From Fodinibius salinus (GTDB taxonomy: Bacteria > Bacteroidota > Rhodothermia > Balneolales > Balneolaceae), in contig NZ_VNHY01000003.1 in NCBI RefSeq assembly GCF_008124865.1, forward strand, positions 280,082 through 344,081: a DNA stretch of 64,000 nucleotides, given 5' to 3'. The position numbers were made by a program, and so were the translations under genes. Shown one piece after another: positions 1-9,164 of the stretch. The first letter of the stretch is position 1; each line of letters opens with the position of its first letter. The notes beneath the pieces are model-generated. The model did not search any database. It was given only the letters and a program-made list of their open reading frames with translations, and was not told where the DNA came from.

Positions 1-1
1 G

Positions 2-1069
2 CATTCTTATTCAAGGTTAGGTAATCCAACTGTAGATAGATTGGAAAGTATACTTGCTCGGTTGGAAGGTTTGGGTTTACCAGACAATAAAGAAATTTCA
101 GCTCTGGCATTCAGTAGTGGTATGGCGGCAATAAGCACTGCATTGATTGCTATGGCGAAAGAGGGAACAGTCATTGCACAACCCGCCCTTTATGGCTGCA
201 CCGGACAGTTTTTGAAAGAGGAGGCTCCGGAGCTGGGTATTGATACGCATTTTTTGAATTTGAATGATCTGGATGCTTTGGATAAAGCCTTGAATGATAA
301 CCCGGATGTGAAGGTGATTTATGCTGAAACGATTGCCAATCCAACAATGGAGGTATCAAATATTTCTGCAATTGCTGATTTGGCTGAAGCTTACGATGTG
401 ACATTTGTTGTTGATAATACCTTTGCTACACCGTATCACCTACGGCCACTGGAGCATGGAGCAGATATTGTGGTACATTCAGCTACAAAGTATTTAAATG
501 GTCATGGCACGCTCATTGGTGGGGCAGTAGTTGGTCGGAATACTATTTTTGAGGAGTTTAACCTGGCAACGTATCGAAAAAATTTGGGCGGCGTCATGAG
601 TCCTTTTGAAGCCTGGTTGCTGTTAAATGGGTTGAAAACGTTTAGCCTGAGGATGGAGCGCCACGCTGAAAATACGATGAAGATTGCAGAATACTTGGAC
701 CAGCACGAAGCTGTTAGTAATGTATTTTACCCGGGACTACATTCTCATCCAGATCATGATTTAGCGTCTGATATTTTTGAGGATGGTTATGGAGGAGTAT
801 TAAGTTTTGAGCTCAAAGGTGGTTTTGATTCCGGTGTGGAGCTCATGGAAAATGTTGATCTTTGCACGCTGGCCGTGAGTTTGGGTACGGCCGATACACT
901 GATTCAGCATCCTGCCTCAATGACGCATTCAGTGATGGATGAAGAGTTGCGTTTGCAGGCGGGTATTACTGATGGATTAGTCCGCTTGGCTGTTGGTATT
1001 GAAAAGGGGGATGATATTATTGCTGATTTAACCCAGGCATTGGCTAAGGTTGAGCCGGTAACGATTTAA
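2..1069 (+). CDS. PLP-dependent transsulfuration enzyme (cystathionine gamma-synthase / methionine gamma-lyase family), 5' truncated
   Basis: The reading frame is open from the left edge, so the gene starts outside the window; an internal TTG at 41 is not the start. The first visible residues, YSRLGNPTVDRLE, are the conserved Y-S/T-R-x-x-NPT segment of the Cys/Met-metabolism PLP family. The PLP lysine lies in HSATKYLNGHG (about 490-525), and DNTFATPYHLRPL and the C-terminal RLAVGIEKGDDIIADL match the family. These enzymes act in the cytoplasm on sulfur amino acids (gamma-elimination or gamma-replacement on homoserine esters, cystathionine or methionine). Sequence alone does not separate gamma-synthase, gamma-lyase and O-acetylhomoserine sulfhydrylase. 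The gene is convergent with the LemA/TPM operon and shares a terminator with it. Confidence 0.9.
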   Translation, partial: HSYSRLGNPTVDRLESILARLEGLGLPDNKEISALAFSSGMAAISTALIAMAKEGTVIAQPALYGCTGQFLKEEAPELGIDTHFLNLNDLDALDKALNDNPDVKVIYAETIANPTMEVSNISAIADLAEAYDVTFVVDNTFATPYHLRPLEHGADIVVHSATKYLNGHGTLIGGAVVGRNTIFEEFNLATYRKNLGGVMSPFEAWLLLNGLKTFSLRMERHAENTMKIAEYLDQHEAVSNVFYPGLHSHPDHDLASDIFEDGYGGVLSFELKGGFDSGVELMENVDLCTLAVSLGTADTLIQHPASMTHSVMDEELRLQAGITDGLVRLAVGIEKGDDIIADLTQALAKVEPVTI

Positions 1070-1073
1070 AATT

Positions 1074-1110
1074 CTAAAAGCCCGCTACTGTTAAGGTTTG
1101 GGGCTTTTAG
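1074..1110. terminator. Bidirectional intrinsic terminator
   Basis: CTAAAAGCCC (1074-1083) and GGGCTTTTAG (1101-1110) form a perfect 10-bp stem with a 17-nt loop. It lies between two convergent genes and gives T-rich 3' arms on both strands. Confidence 0.6.
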
Positions 1111-1134
1111 ATTAAGGTCTTATCAAACACAATT

Positions 1135-1920
1135 TTACCAGCCACCACTCGCGCCACCACCACCAGAGCCGAATCCGCCTCCGCCGCTAAAACCACCGAA
1201 ACCACCGCTGCTTCCTCCTCCGATTGAACTTCCACCAGAGCCACCGCCAAACAATATGAAACCTGCCGGACCCAGTGTACGTCTGCGTTTCCCTTTGCCT
1301 TTACCGCGCCCTTTGCGAGAGGAAGAATAGATTACAAAAATGATGAAGAGGGCAAAAATGATGTATGAAGCCATATCATCATCTTCTGAAGATTTTTTGG
1401 TCAATTGGCCCTCAAATTCTCCGCTGGACAGTTGTATTAAAGCGGAGGTAGCCTCGTCCAGTCCTTTATAGTAATTACCCTTTTTAAAATTTGGGTTCAT
1501 AATCTGCCGGATAATTCGTCCAGCCATAATATCGGGTATAGCACCTTCCAGACCATAACCTACCTCAATACGCATTTTCTGTTCTTCTTTGGCTACTACA
1601 ATAAGTACGCCGTTATCTTTATTTCCCTGCCACATCTTCCAGTCATTGAATAGGGTCGTAGCTGTTTCTTCAATAGAAACCCCATTTAGACTTTTTAACA
1701 TCGCAATGGCAATGACCGTCGTGGTAGTATCTCGATAATTGCGAAGCTTGGTTTCCAGCCGTTCTTGATCGGAGTTGCTGAGCATATGGGCATAATCATT
1801 CACATGGCCAGAGGGTTCAGAAGGTAAATTTTGTGCCACTGCTGTGGGAAGAAGACACAGTAAAAACACGCTTGAAAGTAACAGTACGGATAATGATTGT
1901 TGAAATCGCGAAAAGGTCAT
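1135..1920 (-). CDS. Secreted/membrane TPM-domain protein with Gly-rich tail
   Basis: 261 aa. Residues 1-29 are a signal peptide ending AVAQ. A TPM domain (TPM_phosphatase, formerly DUF477) covers about residues 38-160, with the typical VNDYAHMLS start, NGVLIVVAKEE core and GYGLEGAIPD segment. A membrane helix at about 183-198 is followed by a strongly basic stretch and a Gly/Ser-rich tail ending in GGGASGGW, as in YgcG-type proteins. The TPM domain should be extracytoplasmic. It is the last gene of a three-gene operon, lemA - soluble TPM - this gene, with a 15-bp gap to its upstream neighbour. The family's exact role is unsettled; proposals include membrane-associated folding or repair and phosphatase activity. 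I claim the family, not a reaction. Confidence 0.88.
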   Translation of the reverse strand: MTFSRFQQSLSVLLLSSVFLLCLLPTAVAQNLPSEPSGHVNDYAHMLSNSDQERLETKLRNYRDTTTTVIAIAMLKSLNGVSIEETATTLFNDWKMWQGNKDNGVLIVVAKEEQKMRIEVGYGLEGAIPDIMAGRIIRQIMNPNFKKGNYYKGLDEATSALIQLSSGEFEGQLTKKSSEDDDMASYIIFALFIIFVIYSSSRKGRGKGKGKRRRTLGPAGFILFGGGSGGSSIGGGSSGGFGGFSGGGGFGSGGGGASGGW

Positions 1921-1935
1921 ATCAAAAGTAAAATC

Positions 1936-2376
1936 TTAGTTATCCTGATAGCTTATTTCATTGGTTAGTTCATCAATGTCATCGTGTTCGTAGGGATACA
2001 GTTCAGCAAGTTTGCCTGCGACTTCACTGATTGCCTCCTGAATTCCTTTTGCAAACTCATCTTTTTTGAAATGAGTAAGCAGAATATTCAGTACATCATT
2101 CCAGTATCCTTCCTGTACCTGTTTATCGATACCTTTACCAGCATAAACGGCGGCTTTATGATCTTCAAAAGCGATATAGATGAGCACGCCATTTTTTCTT
2201 TTTGTAGCATCCATACCTAAATCGTGAAAAATACGTGCGGCGTGTTCCAGTGCATTTCCGTTGCATTGTTTTTGGATATGGACGCGAACTTCTCCGGTTG
2301 TTTTCTGTTCGGTCTTGTTAATGGCTGCTATAATTTGCTGCTCCTCTTCTTCTGTAAGTAGTTCTTGTGTTGCCAT
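1936..2376 (-). CDS. Small soluble TPM-domain protein
   Basis: 146 aa with no signal peptide and no membrane helix. It is essentially one TPM domain: TTGEVRVHIQ near residue 27, RKNGVLIYIAFEDHKAAVYAGKGID in the middle, and an acidic C-terminus. It sits between lemA (18 bp upstream) and the membrane TPM gene (15 bp downstream), so the three are almost certainly co-transcribed. The pairing of a secreted and a predicted cytoplasmic TPM protein with LemA recurs in Bacteroidota. Its function is unknown; a shared role with LemA at the membrane is inferred from the operon only. Confidence 0.85.
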   Translation of the reverse strand: MATQELLTEEEEQQIIAAINKTEQKTTGEVRVHIQKQCNGNALEHAARIFHDLGMDATKRKNGVLIYIAFEDHKAAVYAGKGIDKQVQEGYWNDVLNILLTHFKKDEFAKGIQEAISEVAGKLAELYPYEHDDIDELTNEISYQDN

Positions 2377-2394
2377 TGTCTTGATAGTTTATAG

Positions 2395-2982
2395 TCAGTT
2401 AAAATTTACTTCGGGCGTTTCACTGGCGCCTTCTTCAGCCTCGAAGTAGGCTTTCTTATCAAAGCCGAGGATACTTGCAAACAGGCTGCCCGGAAATTTA
2501 CGAATTGCGGTATTATAGGTTTGTACTGATTCGTTAAAGCGTTGTCGTTCCGTGGAAATACGATTCTCGGTTCCCTCCAGCTGCGTTTGCAGATCCTGGA
2601 AATTTTGATTGGCTTTAAGCTCAGGATACTTTTCGACCGTTACCAATAATCTGGATAGTGCTCCGGAAAGTTGCTTCTGGGCTTGTTGGAACTGTTGTAC
2701 TTTTTGCGGATTGTTTAGATCTTCAGCCGAAACCTGAATGGAGGAAGCCTTGCTGCGAGCTTCGGTAACCTGAGTAAGGGTCTTCTGTTCAAAATCTGCT
2801 GCCCCTTTTACGGTATTTACTAAGTTAGGAATCAAGTCTGACCGCCGTTGATACTGATTTTCAACTTGTGCCCAACTTTGATTTACTCTTTCTTGCTTTT
2901 CTACCAGGCTATTGTTTACGCTCACCCCATAAAATATTATGAGGGCTGCAATAGCAATTCCGATAATAGTCTTAATATTCAT
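2395..2982 (-). CDS. lemA: LemA family membrane protein
   Basis: 195 aa. One N-terminal membrane helix (about residues 4-20) is followed by a long helical domain with the LemA signature [20 protein letters not shown] and [15 protein letters not shown]. The length matches the family. The topology is a short N-terminus, then a helical bundle outside the cytoplasm. It is the first gene of the lemA-TPM-TPM operon. LemA proteins are widespread but have no agreed biochemical role. The 246-bp region upstream is divergent with the HAD gene and must hold its promoter. Confidence 0.9.
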   Translation of the reverse strand: MNIKTIIGIAIAALIIFYGVSVNNSLVEKQERVNQSWAQVENQYQRRSDLIPNLVNTVKGAADFEQKTLTQVTEARSKASSIQVSAEDLNNPQKVQQFQQAQKQLSGALSRLLVTVEKYPELKANQNFQDLQTQLEGTENRISTERQRFNESVQTYNTAIRKFPGSLFASILGFDKKAYFEAEEGASETPEVNFN

Positions 2983-3165
2983 TTGCCAAAAATTTGAGTG
3001 AAAGATTTGCCATAATATACGAAAGCTTAATAAAATTGATACAACATATCACTTGTTAAAAATAAATCGAGTTTAACTCTGTGTAATAAAAAATGTTATA
3101 GCCATCTACCGTTGATTTTGCCGCTGATAGCTCAGCAGTAAATCAATTTTAGCCGAACAATATTT

Positions 3166-3194
3166 TTTGATCAGTATGGAGTTCCCTATCTTTA
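3166..3194 (+). promoter_or_regulatory. Candidate Bacteroidota-type promoter for the HAD/purL genes
   Basis: TTTG (3166-3169), 17 bases, then TATCTTTA (3187-3194), one mismatch from the -7 consensus TAnnTTTG. It lies 35 bases before the TTG start codon of the HAD gene. This is a sequence match only. Confidence 0.35.
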
Positions 3195-3228
3195 AGCTCT
3201 TAATTTTCAATATGCTAATTTTGTAGTT

Positions 3229-3921
3229 TTGTCCTACAGCTTTATTTATTTTGATCTGGATGATACGCTGCTCCACCACAAAGAAGCTGAGCAGTCAGGA
3301 TTAAAGGATGTCCACAGGCACTTTCCATTTTTTGAGGATATTGATGTACAAGAACTTATTGATGAATATCACAAGATAAACAGTAAGCAATGGAAGAAGT
3401 ACAGCCAGGGGGAGGTGAGCCGTACGGAACTTCAGCGCAATCGCTTTGAACAGACGCTACAAAATTTGGACCTGGACGGTAGCAAGTACAAAGAGGTTGG
3501 GGATCAGTACTTGCAATTTTACCGCAATCACTGGCAATGGGTTGATGGTGCGGAACAAGCCTATCAGAAAATATCGGAGTATCATCCGGTGGGAATCTTA
3601 ACCAATGGATTTGCCGAAACTCAGCGGCTTAAGTTTGAACAGTTCGGATTTTACGAATCAGCTGATCATACAATAATATCCGAAAATGTAGGTGCACTTA
3701 AGCCTGATCCCAAAGTATTTGCCCATGCCACCGAGCAAGCCGGCGTAGAAAAGGATGAGATCCTGTATGTCGGTGATTCTTTTTCTTCTGATGTTGAAGG
3801 TGGTTCACAATATGGATGGAGTATTGCATGGTTTACATCCAATGGGGATACGAACAAGCACAAGAAAGCTGATTTTGTTTTTCAAGATTTTGACGCATTA
3901 ATAAATTATTTGGAAATATAA
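3229..3921 (+). CDS. HAD-superfamily hydrolase, YjjG-type nucleotidase
   Basis: 230 aa. HAD motif I FDLDDT (residues 8-13; nucleophile Asp9, acid/base Asp11), motif II GILTNGF, motif III lysine in GALKPDPKVF, and motif IV YVGDSFSSDVEGG. The helical cap between motifs I and II and the overall length fit the YjjG/YfnB group of noncanonical pyrimidine nucleotidases, which dephosphorylate nucleoside monophosphates in the cytoplasm. The start is TTG at 3229: there is no in-frame ATG or GTG between it and the upstream stop at 3193, and TTG gives the expected N-terminus directly before motif I. purL follows 29 bp later and may be co-transcribed. The substrate is inferred from family resemblance only. 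Confidence 0.85.
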   Translation: MSYSFIYFDLDDTLLHHKEAEQSGLKDVHRHFPFFEDIDVQELIDEYHKINSKQWKKYSQGEVSRTELQRNRFEQTLQNLDLDGSKYKEVGDQYLQFYRNHWQWVDGAEQAYQKISEYHPVGILTNGFAETQRLKFEQFGFYESADHTIISENVGALKPDPKVFAHATEQAGVEKDEILYVGDSFSSDVEGGSQYGWSIAWFTSNGDTNKHKKADFVFQDFDALINYLEI

Positions 3922-3950
3922 CCTTCCAACACTTACATATTTTATAACTG

Positions 3951-6197
3951 ATGTCTGATACAACCATTAAAGAACCAGAAGTAACACTTGAATTAGCCAA
4001 AGATCACGGACTTACAGAAGAAGAGTTCGAGATGGCCAAGGATTATCTCGGACGTATGCCGACCTTTACTGAGCTGGGGGTGTATTCGGTGATGTGGAGT
4101 GAGCACTGCTCATATAAAAATTCCATCCTGGAGATTAAAAAACTGCCCAACGAAGGCCCGCAGATGTTGGTTGATGCCGGCGAAGAAAATGCCGGCTTGG
4201 TTGATATTGGAGATGGGCTCGGTTGCGTATTTAAAGTGGAAAGCCATAACCATCCATCTGCCATTGAACCATATGAAGGTGCAGCAACGGGTGTGGGCGG
4301 CATTCACCGCGATATTTTTACGATGGGAGCGCGTCCCATTGCCAGCCTAAATTCTTTGCGATTTGGTGATCTTGATACTCCTCGCGTTCGCTTTTTGCTG
4401 GATGGCGTGGTACGCGGCATTGCAGACTATGGCAATTCCTTTGGCGTGCCGATGGTAGGTGGAGAAATATACTTCGATGAAAAGTATGAAGGCAATCCAC
4501 TGGTTAATGCTATGAGTGTTGGTATTGTCAAAGAAGATGAAACGGCATCCGCTATTGCCGAAGGAGTAGGCAATCCCGTAATTATTGTTGGTTCTGATAC
4601 CGGCCGGGATGGGATCCATGGTGCGACGTTTGCCTCCGAAGAGATTAGTGAAGAAAGCGAAGATAAACGTCCAAGTGTGCAGGTGGGCGATCCTTTCTCG
4701 GAGAAACTACTGCTCGAAGCTACGCTCGAAATTATCAAAAATGGGGGCATTGTAGGTGTACAGGATATGGGAGCAGCAGGGATTAGCTGTTCATCTTCTG
4801 AGATGACTGCCAAAGGGGGCGTGGGCATGCGTCTTGATTTAGATAAGGTTCCGGCACGTGAAGACGGTATGACAGCTTATGAACTATTGCTTTCTGAAAG
4901 TCAGGAGCGGATGCTGGTAGTGGCCGAGAAAGGTCGGGAGCAAGAAATTATTGATATATATGAGAAGTGGGACCTGAACGCTGTGGTTATCGGTGAAGTA
5001 GTAGAAGGCGAAAATGTGACCTATGTCAAAGATGGAGAAGTGAAGGCCGATATTCCCGCTGACAGTCTGGTATTGGGCGGCGGAGCACCGCGCTATGAGC
5101 GCGAAGCCACTAAACCAGAATATCTCGAAGAGACACAGAGCTTCGATATGCATTCACTGGACCATTCTGATGATCACGAAGCTATCGTGAAACAGTTACT
5201 GGGAGCCGCGAATATCGCATCCAAACGATGGGTTTATGAACAGTATGATACTATGGTACGTACTAATACAGTTAACGGTCCCGGTGCCTCAGATTCAGGC
5301 GTGGTACGTATTAAGGGAACGGATAAGGCTTTAGCCGTTAAGACTGATTGCAATGGTCGGTATGTGCATTTAAATCCGCGTAAGGGTGGACAAATTGCCG
5401 TCGCCGAATCGGCGCGAAATGTTGTTTGCAGCGGTGCCAAGCCGATGGCTATTACCAATTGCCTGAATTTCGGGAATCCTTATAAACCCGAAGTATATTG
5501 GACATTTAAAGAAGCATTGGCGGGCATGGGTGATGCGTGCCGAACGTTTAATACACCGGTAACCGGTGGAAATGTAAGTTTTTATAATGAAAACCCGGAA
5601 ATGGCGGTCTTCCCAACGCCGGTGATCGGCATGTTGGGTTTGATTGAAGATCTGGAGAACGATCGTATGACCCCGGAGTTCAAGAATGAGGGCGATATCA
5701 TTTACTACATGGGTGCAGAACGGGAAGGACTTGGTGCAAGTGAATACTTACATGCAGTACATGATCTTAACACCGGAGATGCACCTGAAATTGATCTGGA
5801 CTTCGAAGCGCAATTACAATCAACACTTTTGGAGGCGATACAGCAGAATCTGGTGAATGCAGCCCATGATATCTCTGATGGTGGATTAGCAACAACCTTG
5901 GCAGAAATGGCGATGTTTGCTGGGAAAGGCGCTTCCATTTCAGTAGATGAGCTTAAGAATAGTACTCACGAAGTATTGTACAGTGAAGCACAATCCGGAG
6001 TGGTAGTCACTTGTGGTAAAGATCAGCAGTCATCGTTAGAAAATCATTTTTCAGATAATGATATTCCATTTGTTAAATTGGGAGTAGTAGGCGACCAGGA
6101 AGATGATTTCGAAATTGCAGATCTGTTAAGATTGTCAACAGACGAGATGTTGTCGATTTATGATAATGTGATTCAGGCCGATATGCAGCAGCGGTAA
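3951..6197 (+). CDS. purL: Phosphoribosylformylglycinamidine synthase, small-type PurL subunit
   Basis: 748 aa, the length of the glutaminase-less PurL that works with separate PurS and PurQ. It converts FGAR to FGAM using ATP and glutamine-derived ammonia, the fourth step of purine synthesis. Visible signatures are [13 protein letters not shown] near the N-terminus, [23 protein letters not shown] (ATP/substrate site), two repeated PurM-like halves, a central [15 protein letters not shown] segment and [16 protein letters not shown] in the second half. purS and purQ are not in the window. A 9-bp hairpin starts at the stop codon, and a T-tailed terminator follows at 6270. Confidence 0.97.
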   Translation: MSDTTIKEPEVTLELAKDHGLTEEEFEMAKDYLGRMPTFTELGVYSVMWSEHCSYKNSILEIKKLPNEGPQMLVDAGEENAGLVDIGDGLGCVFKVESHNHPSAIEPYEGAATGVGGIHRDIFTMGARPIASLNSLRFGDLDTPRVRFLLDGVVRGIADYGNSFGVPMVGGEIYFDEKYEGNPLVNAMSVGIVKEDETASAIAEGVGNPVIIVGSDTGRDGIHGATFASEEISEESEDKRPSVQVGDPFSEKLLLEATLEIIKNGGIVGVQDMGAAGISCSSSEMTAKGGVGMRLDLDKVPAREDGMTAYELLLSESQERMLVVAEKGREQEIIDIYEKWDLNAVVIGEVVEGENVTYVKDGEVKADIPADSLVLGGGAPRYEREATKPEYLEETQSFDMHSLDHSDDHEAIVKQLLGAANIASKRWVYEQYDTMVRTNTVNGPGASDSGVVRIKGTDKALAVKTDCNGRYVHLNPRKGGQIAVAESARNVVCSGAKPMAITNCLNFGNPYKPEVYWTFKEALAGMGDACRTFNTPVTGGNVSFYNENPEMAVFPTPVIGMLGLIEDLENDRMTPEFKNEGDIIYYMGAEREGLGASEYLHAVHDLNTGDAPEIDLDFEAQLQSTLLEAIQQNLVNAAHDISDGGLATTLAEMAMFAGKGASISVDELKNSTHEVLYSEAQSGVVVTCGKDQQSSLENHFSDNDIPFVKLGVVGDQEDDFEIADLLRLSTDEMLSIYDNVIQADMQQR

Positions 6198-6269
6198 AGT
6201 GAGATTAATATCTCACTTGGCTGTTGAGGCAGGCTCTCATGCTTCTCACAGATAACATTGAATTTTCTG

Positions 6270-6301
6270 GCACCGTAGCTCCGCTGCGGTGCTTTTGTTT
6301 T
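6270..6301 (+). terminator. Intrinsic terminator after purL
   Basis: GCACCG (6270-6275) pairs with CGGTGC (6287-6292), and an inner AGC/GCT pair extends the stem across one G-T position. TTTTGTTTT follows immediately. A second hairpin, AAGTGAGAT/ATCTCACTT (6197-6218), has no T tract and is not counted as the terminator. Confidence 0.7.
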
Positions 6302-6372
6302 AGATGAACGAATCTTGTTGCAAAGTCCTTTATAGAGCAGACCAGAAAACCAGAATAAAAAGTATTAGCATA

Positions 6373-7092
6373 ATGGAAGATAAGGTTGTACTCATTGTTG
6401 GCGGTTCAGGTGGAATTGGCAGTGCATGTGGACGCGTATTTGCTAAGGCTGGTGCAAAAGTAGTGCTTGCCGCCCGCAATCAACAGAAAGTTGAAGAAGT
6501 GGCTAAAGAAATTAATGATGAAGGCGGTGAAGCATTTGTAATCAATGTGGAGGTTACAGACTTAGCTTCGGTATCGAAAATGGCGCGTGAAGTGACTGAG
6601 GACCTGGGATCTATTGATGTGCTCGTGAATGCTTTTGGTACTGCTGTAATTCAGCCACTGCTTGATATCAATCCCGAAGATGCCAAAGAGATGCTGGATG
6701 TAAATGTGTATGGCACCTTTCTGGTGACGCAGACGGTAGTGCGTTATATGGCGACTAAAAAGAAGGGGCGGGTTATTATGTTTCCCGGCAGTGTAGGTAA
6801 GTATTCCATGAAAAATTCGTCGCTTTATTCTGCTTCAAAATTTGCTATCACCGGATTTACAAAATCTCTTGTGAAAGAATACAAGCGTAGCGGTGTCAAG
6901 TTTACGCTTATGTATCTTGGCGGTGTTGATACCCCAATGTGGGATAGTGAAACAGTAGATATGCGTGTACAGAAAGACAAAATGTTGTCGGCCGAGGAAG
7001 TGGCAAAATCCACTTATTATGCTGCCAATCAGCCAGAAGGATCGGTGCTTAATGAGATTACTATCCAGCCTGAGTCACATCAGATGGTATAA
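6373..7092 (+). CDS. Short-chain dehydrogenase/reductase
   Basis: 239 aa from the ATG at 6373. Classical SDR layout: NAD(P)-binding GGSGGIG at residues 10-16, an NAG-like VNAFGTA, catalytic Ser in FPGSVGKYS, and Tyr/Lys in YSASK. The frame stays open back to an ATG at 6304, but those 23 extra residues are unlike an SDR N-terminus, and 6373 places the Rossmann strand at the usual distance. A basic residue after the first strand (AARN) suggests NADP(H), which is inference. The substrate is unknown. It stands alone after the purL terminator and converges on the lysine aminotransferase gene. Confidence 0.85.
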   Translation: MEDKVVLIVGGSGGIGSACGRVFAKAGAKVVLAARNQQKVEEVAKEINDEGGEAFVINVEVTDLASVSKMAREVTEDLGSIDVLVNAFGTAVIQPLLDINPEDAKEMLDVNVYGTFLVTQTVVRYMATKKKGRVIMFPGSVGKYSMKNSSLYSASKFAITGFTKSLVKEYKRSGVKFTLMYLGGVDTPMWDSETVDMRVQKDKMLSAEEVAKSTYYAANQPEGSVLNEITIQPESHQMV

Positions 7093-7151
7093 AAAGTAGG
7101 CCCCTGACAGTAAATAACCAGACCGTCTACTGCCAACGGGCTACTTTATTT
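7093..7151. terminator. Likely bidirectional terminator hairpin
   Basis: AAAGTAGGCCC (7093-7103) pairs with GGGCTACTTT (7138-7147) with one bulged G; TATTTTAG follows. It lies between the convergent SDR and lysine aminotransferase genes. The loop is long (34 nt). Confidence 0.45.
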
Positions 7152-7181
7152 TAGTCAGCAGTTGCTGATTAGTTATAATAC

Positions 7182-8516
7182 TTACACCTTATCACGAACA
7201 GTCTTGATGGATTGACCAATAATCTCGACTCCTTCATCAATTTGCTCTTTCGAAACAGTAAGGGGTGGTCGAAAGCGCATTGTTCTTGAACCGCAAGACA
7301 AAATCATGAGCTTATTTCTTTTGCATTCTTCGATGACAGCATCGCGGATGTGAGAGTTGGGAAAATCGATAGCACAAAATAATCCTTTTCCGCGGGGATT
7401 TTGTACGTGCTCAAACTGTTGATGTAGATCTTGGAGTCTATCCTGCAGGTAGGTTCCAACTTTGGCAGCATTTTCAACAAGATTCTCTTCTTCAATTACC
7501 TGCAGAATCCGTCCAAATCGAACCATATCCACAAGGTTGCCGCCCCAAGTCGAATTAATACGTGAAGACACGTTGAAGCAGTTATCTTCAACTTCATCGA
7601 CGCGTTCGCTGGCCAGTATTCCACATACCTGGGCTTTTTTACCAAATGCTAAAATATCGGGTTTAACGTAATGCTCATGTGCCCAGAATTTGCCCGTCAG
7701 CCCTACACCAGTCTGTACCTCATCATAAATAAGTAGTGCTTCGTGATTGTCGGCTAAGTCGCGCAGTGCCTGGTGGAATTCTGGCCGAAAATGCCGGTCT
7801 CCGCCCTCACCCTGAATAGGTTCGATAATAATACAGGCAATATCATTTTTATATATATCAAAAAATCGTTTGGCTTGGGCAATTGCACGCTCTTCATCTT
7901 TTACGGTTTCACGAATGTTGTCGTCCGTAGCCGGATAGGTCATGGCTGGAGAAATAGCGCGCGGCCAGTCGAACTTAGGAAAGTATTTTACTTTGGTGGG
8001 GTCAGTATTGGTGAGTGACATAGTATAACCCGTACGACCATGAAAAGCCTGCTCAAAATGGAGTACTTTATGTCCTTTTTCTTGCCGATATCCTTTTTCA
8101 AAATTCTTTTGCACTTTCCAGTCGAAGGCTACCTTAAGTGCATTTTCTACGGCCAGGGCTCCGCCGGAAATGAAAAACGAATGGGGTAAATAATCCGGTA
8201 TACCCACACGATCAAAATTATCTACAAATTTGGCCATCTCTTCGGTATAAACATCCGAGTTTGATGGCTTGTTGACGGCTACTTTACCGATTTTATTACG
8301 GAACTTGTTATTGGCCAGCCGTGGGTGATTCATTCCCAGGGGATTAGAAGCAAAGAATGTAAAAAAGTCCAGATATCGATCACCATTCCGGGCATCATAT
8401 AGGTAGCTACCTTCACTTTTTTCGAGGTCGAGCACCATATCATACCCATCAGTTAAAATATGCTTGCCAAGAATATCGTGAACTTGTTCGGCCGTTACGT
8501 TATCAGTCTGAGACAT
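7182..8516 (-). CDS. lat: L-lysine 6-transaminase (lysine epsilon-aminotransferase)
   Basis: 444 aa class-III PLP aminotransferase of the LAT group. It transfers the epsilon-amino group of lysine to 2-oxoglutarate, giving aminoadipate semialdehyde (cyclises to piperideine-6-carboxylate). Family-typical parts are the N-terminal DILGKHILTDGYDMVLDLEKS, YLDFFTFFASNPLGMNHP, FHGRTGYTMSLTNT, the cofactor Asp in IYDEVQTG and the Schiff-base lysine in LAFGKKAQVCG. These separate it from ornithine aminotransferase. A true ornithine aminotransferase gene follows the tRNA, so the region carries two delta/epsilon-aminotransferases of basic amino acids. It has its own upstream region and ends at the terminator shared with the SDR gene. 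Confidence 0.9.
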   Translation of the reverse strand: MSQTDNVTAEQVHDILGKHILTDGYDMVLDLEKSEGSYLYDARNGDRYLDFFTFFASNPLGMNHPRLANNKFRNKIGKVAVNKPSNSDVYTEEMAKFVDNFDRVGIPDYLPHSFFISGGALAVENALKVAFDWKVQKNFEKGYRQEKGHKVLHFEQAFHGRTGYTMSLTNTDPTKVKYFPKFDWPRAISPAMTYPATDDNIRETVKDEERAIAQAKRFFDIYKNDIACIIIEPIQGEGGDRHFRPEFHQALRDLADNHEALLIYDEVQTGVGLTGKFWAHEHYVKPDILAFGKKAQVCGILASERVDEVEDNCFNVSSRINSTWGGNLVDMVRFGRILQVIEEENLVENAAKVGTYLQDRLQDLHQQFEHVQNPRGKGLFCAIDFPNSHIRDAVIEECKRNKLMILSCGSRTMRFRPPLTVSKEQIDEGVEIIGQSIKTVRDKV

Positions 8517-8587
8517 AAGCTATTTCTATTGGTTAAACAGTGTTTTAGAGAGGAATGGTGTGTCCCTGAAGAAAATTGAATTTACTA

Positions 8588-8619
8588 TTGACAAGTACCC
8601 ATGTCAAGCCTTAACTTTG
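8588..8619 (+). promoter_or_regulatory. Promoter of the initiator tRNA gene
   Basis: TTGACA (8588-8593), 18 bases, then TAACTTTG (8612-8619), an exact match to the Bacteroidota -7 motif TAnnTTTG. The -7 motif ends 10 bases before the mature 5' end of the tRNA, the distance expected for a stable-RNA gene. Confidence 0.65.
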
Positions 8620-8629
8620 GGACTCACAT

Positions 8630-8702
<73 letters not shown>

Positions 8703-8707
8703 CTACC

Positions 8708-8746
8708 AAAAGCGACTTTCTCAAGACGAGAAAGTCGCTTTTTTAT
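8708..8746 (+). terminator. Strong intrinsic terminator after tRNA-fMet
   Basis: A perfect 15-bp stem: AAAAGCGACTTTCTC (8708-8722) with its complement at 8728-8742 and loop AAGAC, then a T-rich tail. Confidence 0.92.
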
Positions 8747-8750
8747 TTTT

Positions 8751-9164
8751 AGGAAAGAAATACAATATATACTGTTTACGTACCGTATTCATCAGAATAT
8801 GGTAAACTTTATATCAGATATATCTCGAACAGGGAATTGAATTCCATAAGGAATTAACTACCAAGAGAGGGTTGTGAAAATCGGTCTTAAAAGTTGCTTG
8901 AGCTGAAATAATGGGCTGGGAAACAACTCGAAAAGCACAAGGCCGATCTTCTTTTTAGGATTTCATCTGTCGGTTGGCTTCCCCAAAAAATCGATCTAAT
9001 AAGAAAAGAGAACGGCTATTACAGTAACTGTTATAAAAGAAAATAAGGAGAGAGACAGTAAGTGTTATGGTTTAGAACAAGTATCGAACTATAGTTATGA
9101 GCTTTAACGGTTTAGTACCCACTGTCGCAAGTTTATAACTTGTGACAATGGGATTTTGTATACA
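8751..9164. other. Gene-free stretch between tRNA-fMet and ornithine aminotransferase
   Basis: No convincing ORF or RNA gene. The one clear structure is a near-perfect inverted repeat at 9118-9152: 16-nt arms, one mismatch and one G-T, 3-nt loop. It sits just past the stop codon of the reverse-strand rocD gene. It could end rocD transcription, but no T tract follows it on that strand. Confidence 0.5.

Noticed and set aside
6197..6218. 9-bp hairpin AAGTGAGAT/ATCTCACTT right at the purL stop codon, as a terminator
   Set aside because: No T tract follows it; a proper T-tailed terminator lies at 6270-6301.
9118..9152. 16-bp near-perfect hairpin as the rocD terminator
   Set aside because: It is in the right place, but has no T tract on the reverse strand; kept only as a note in the gap entry.
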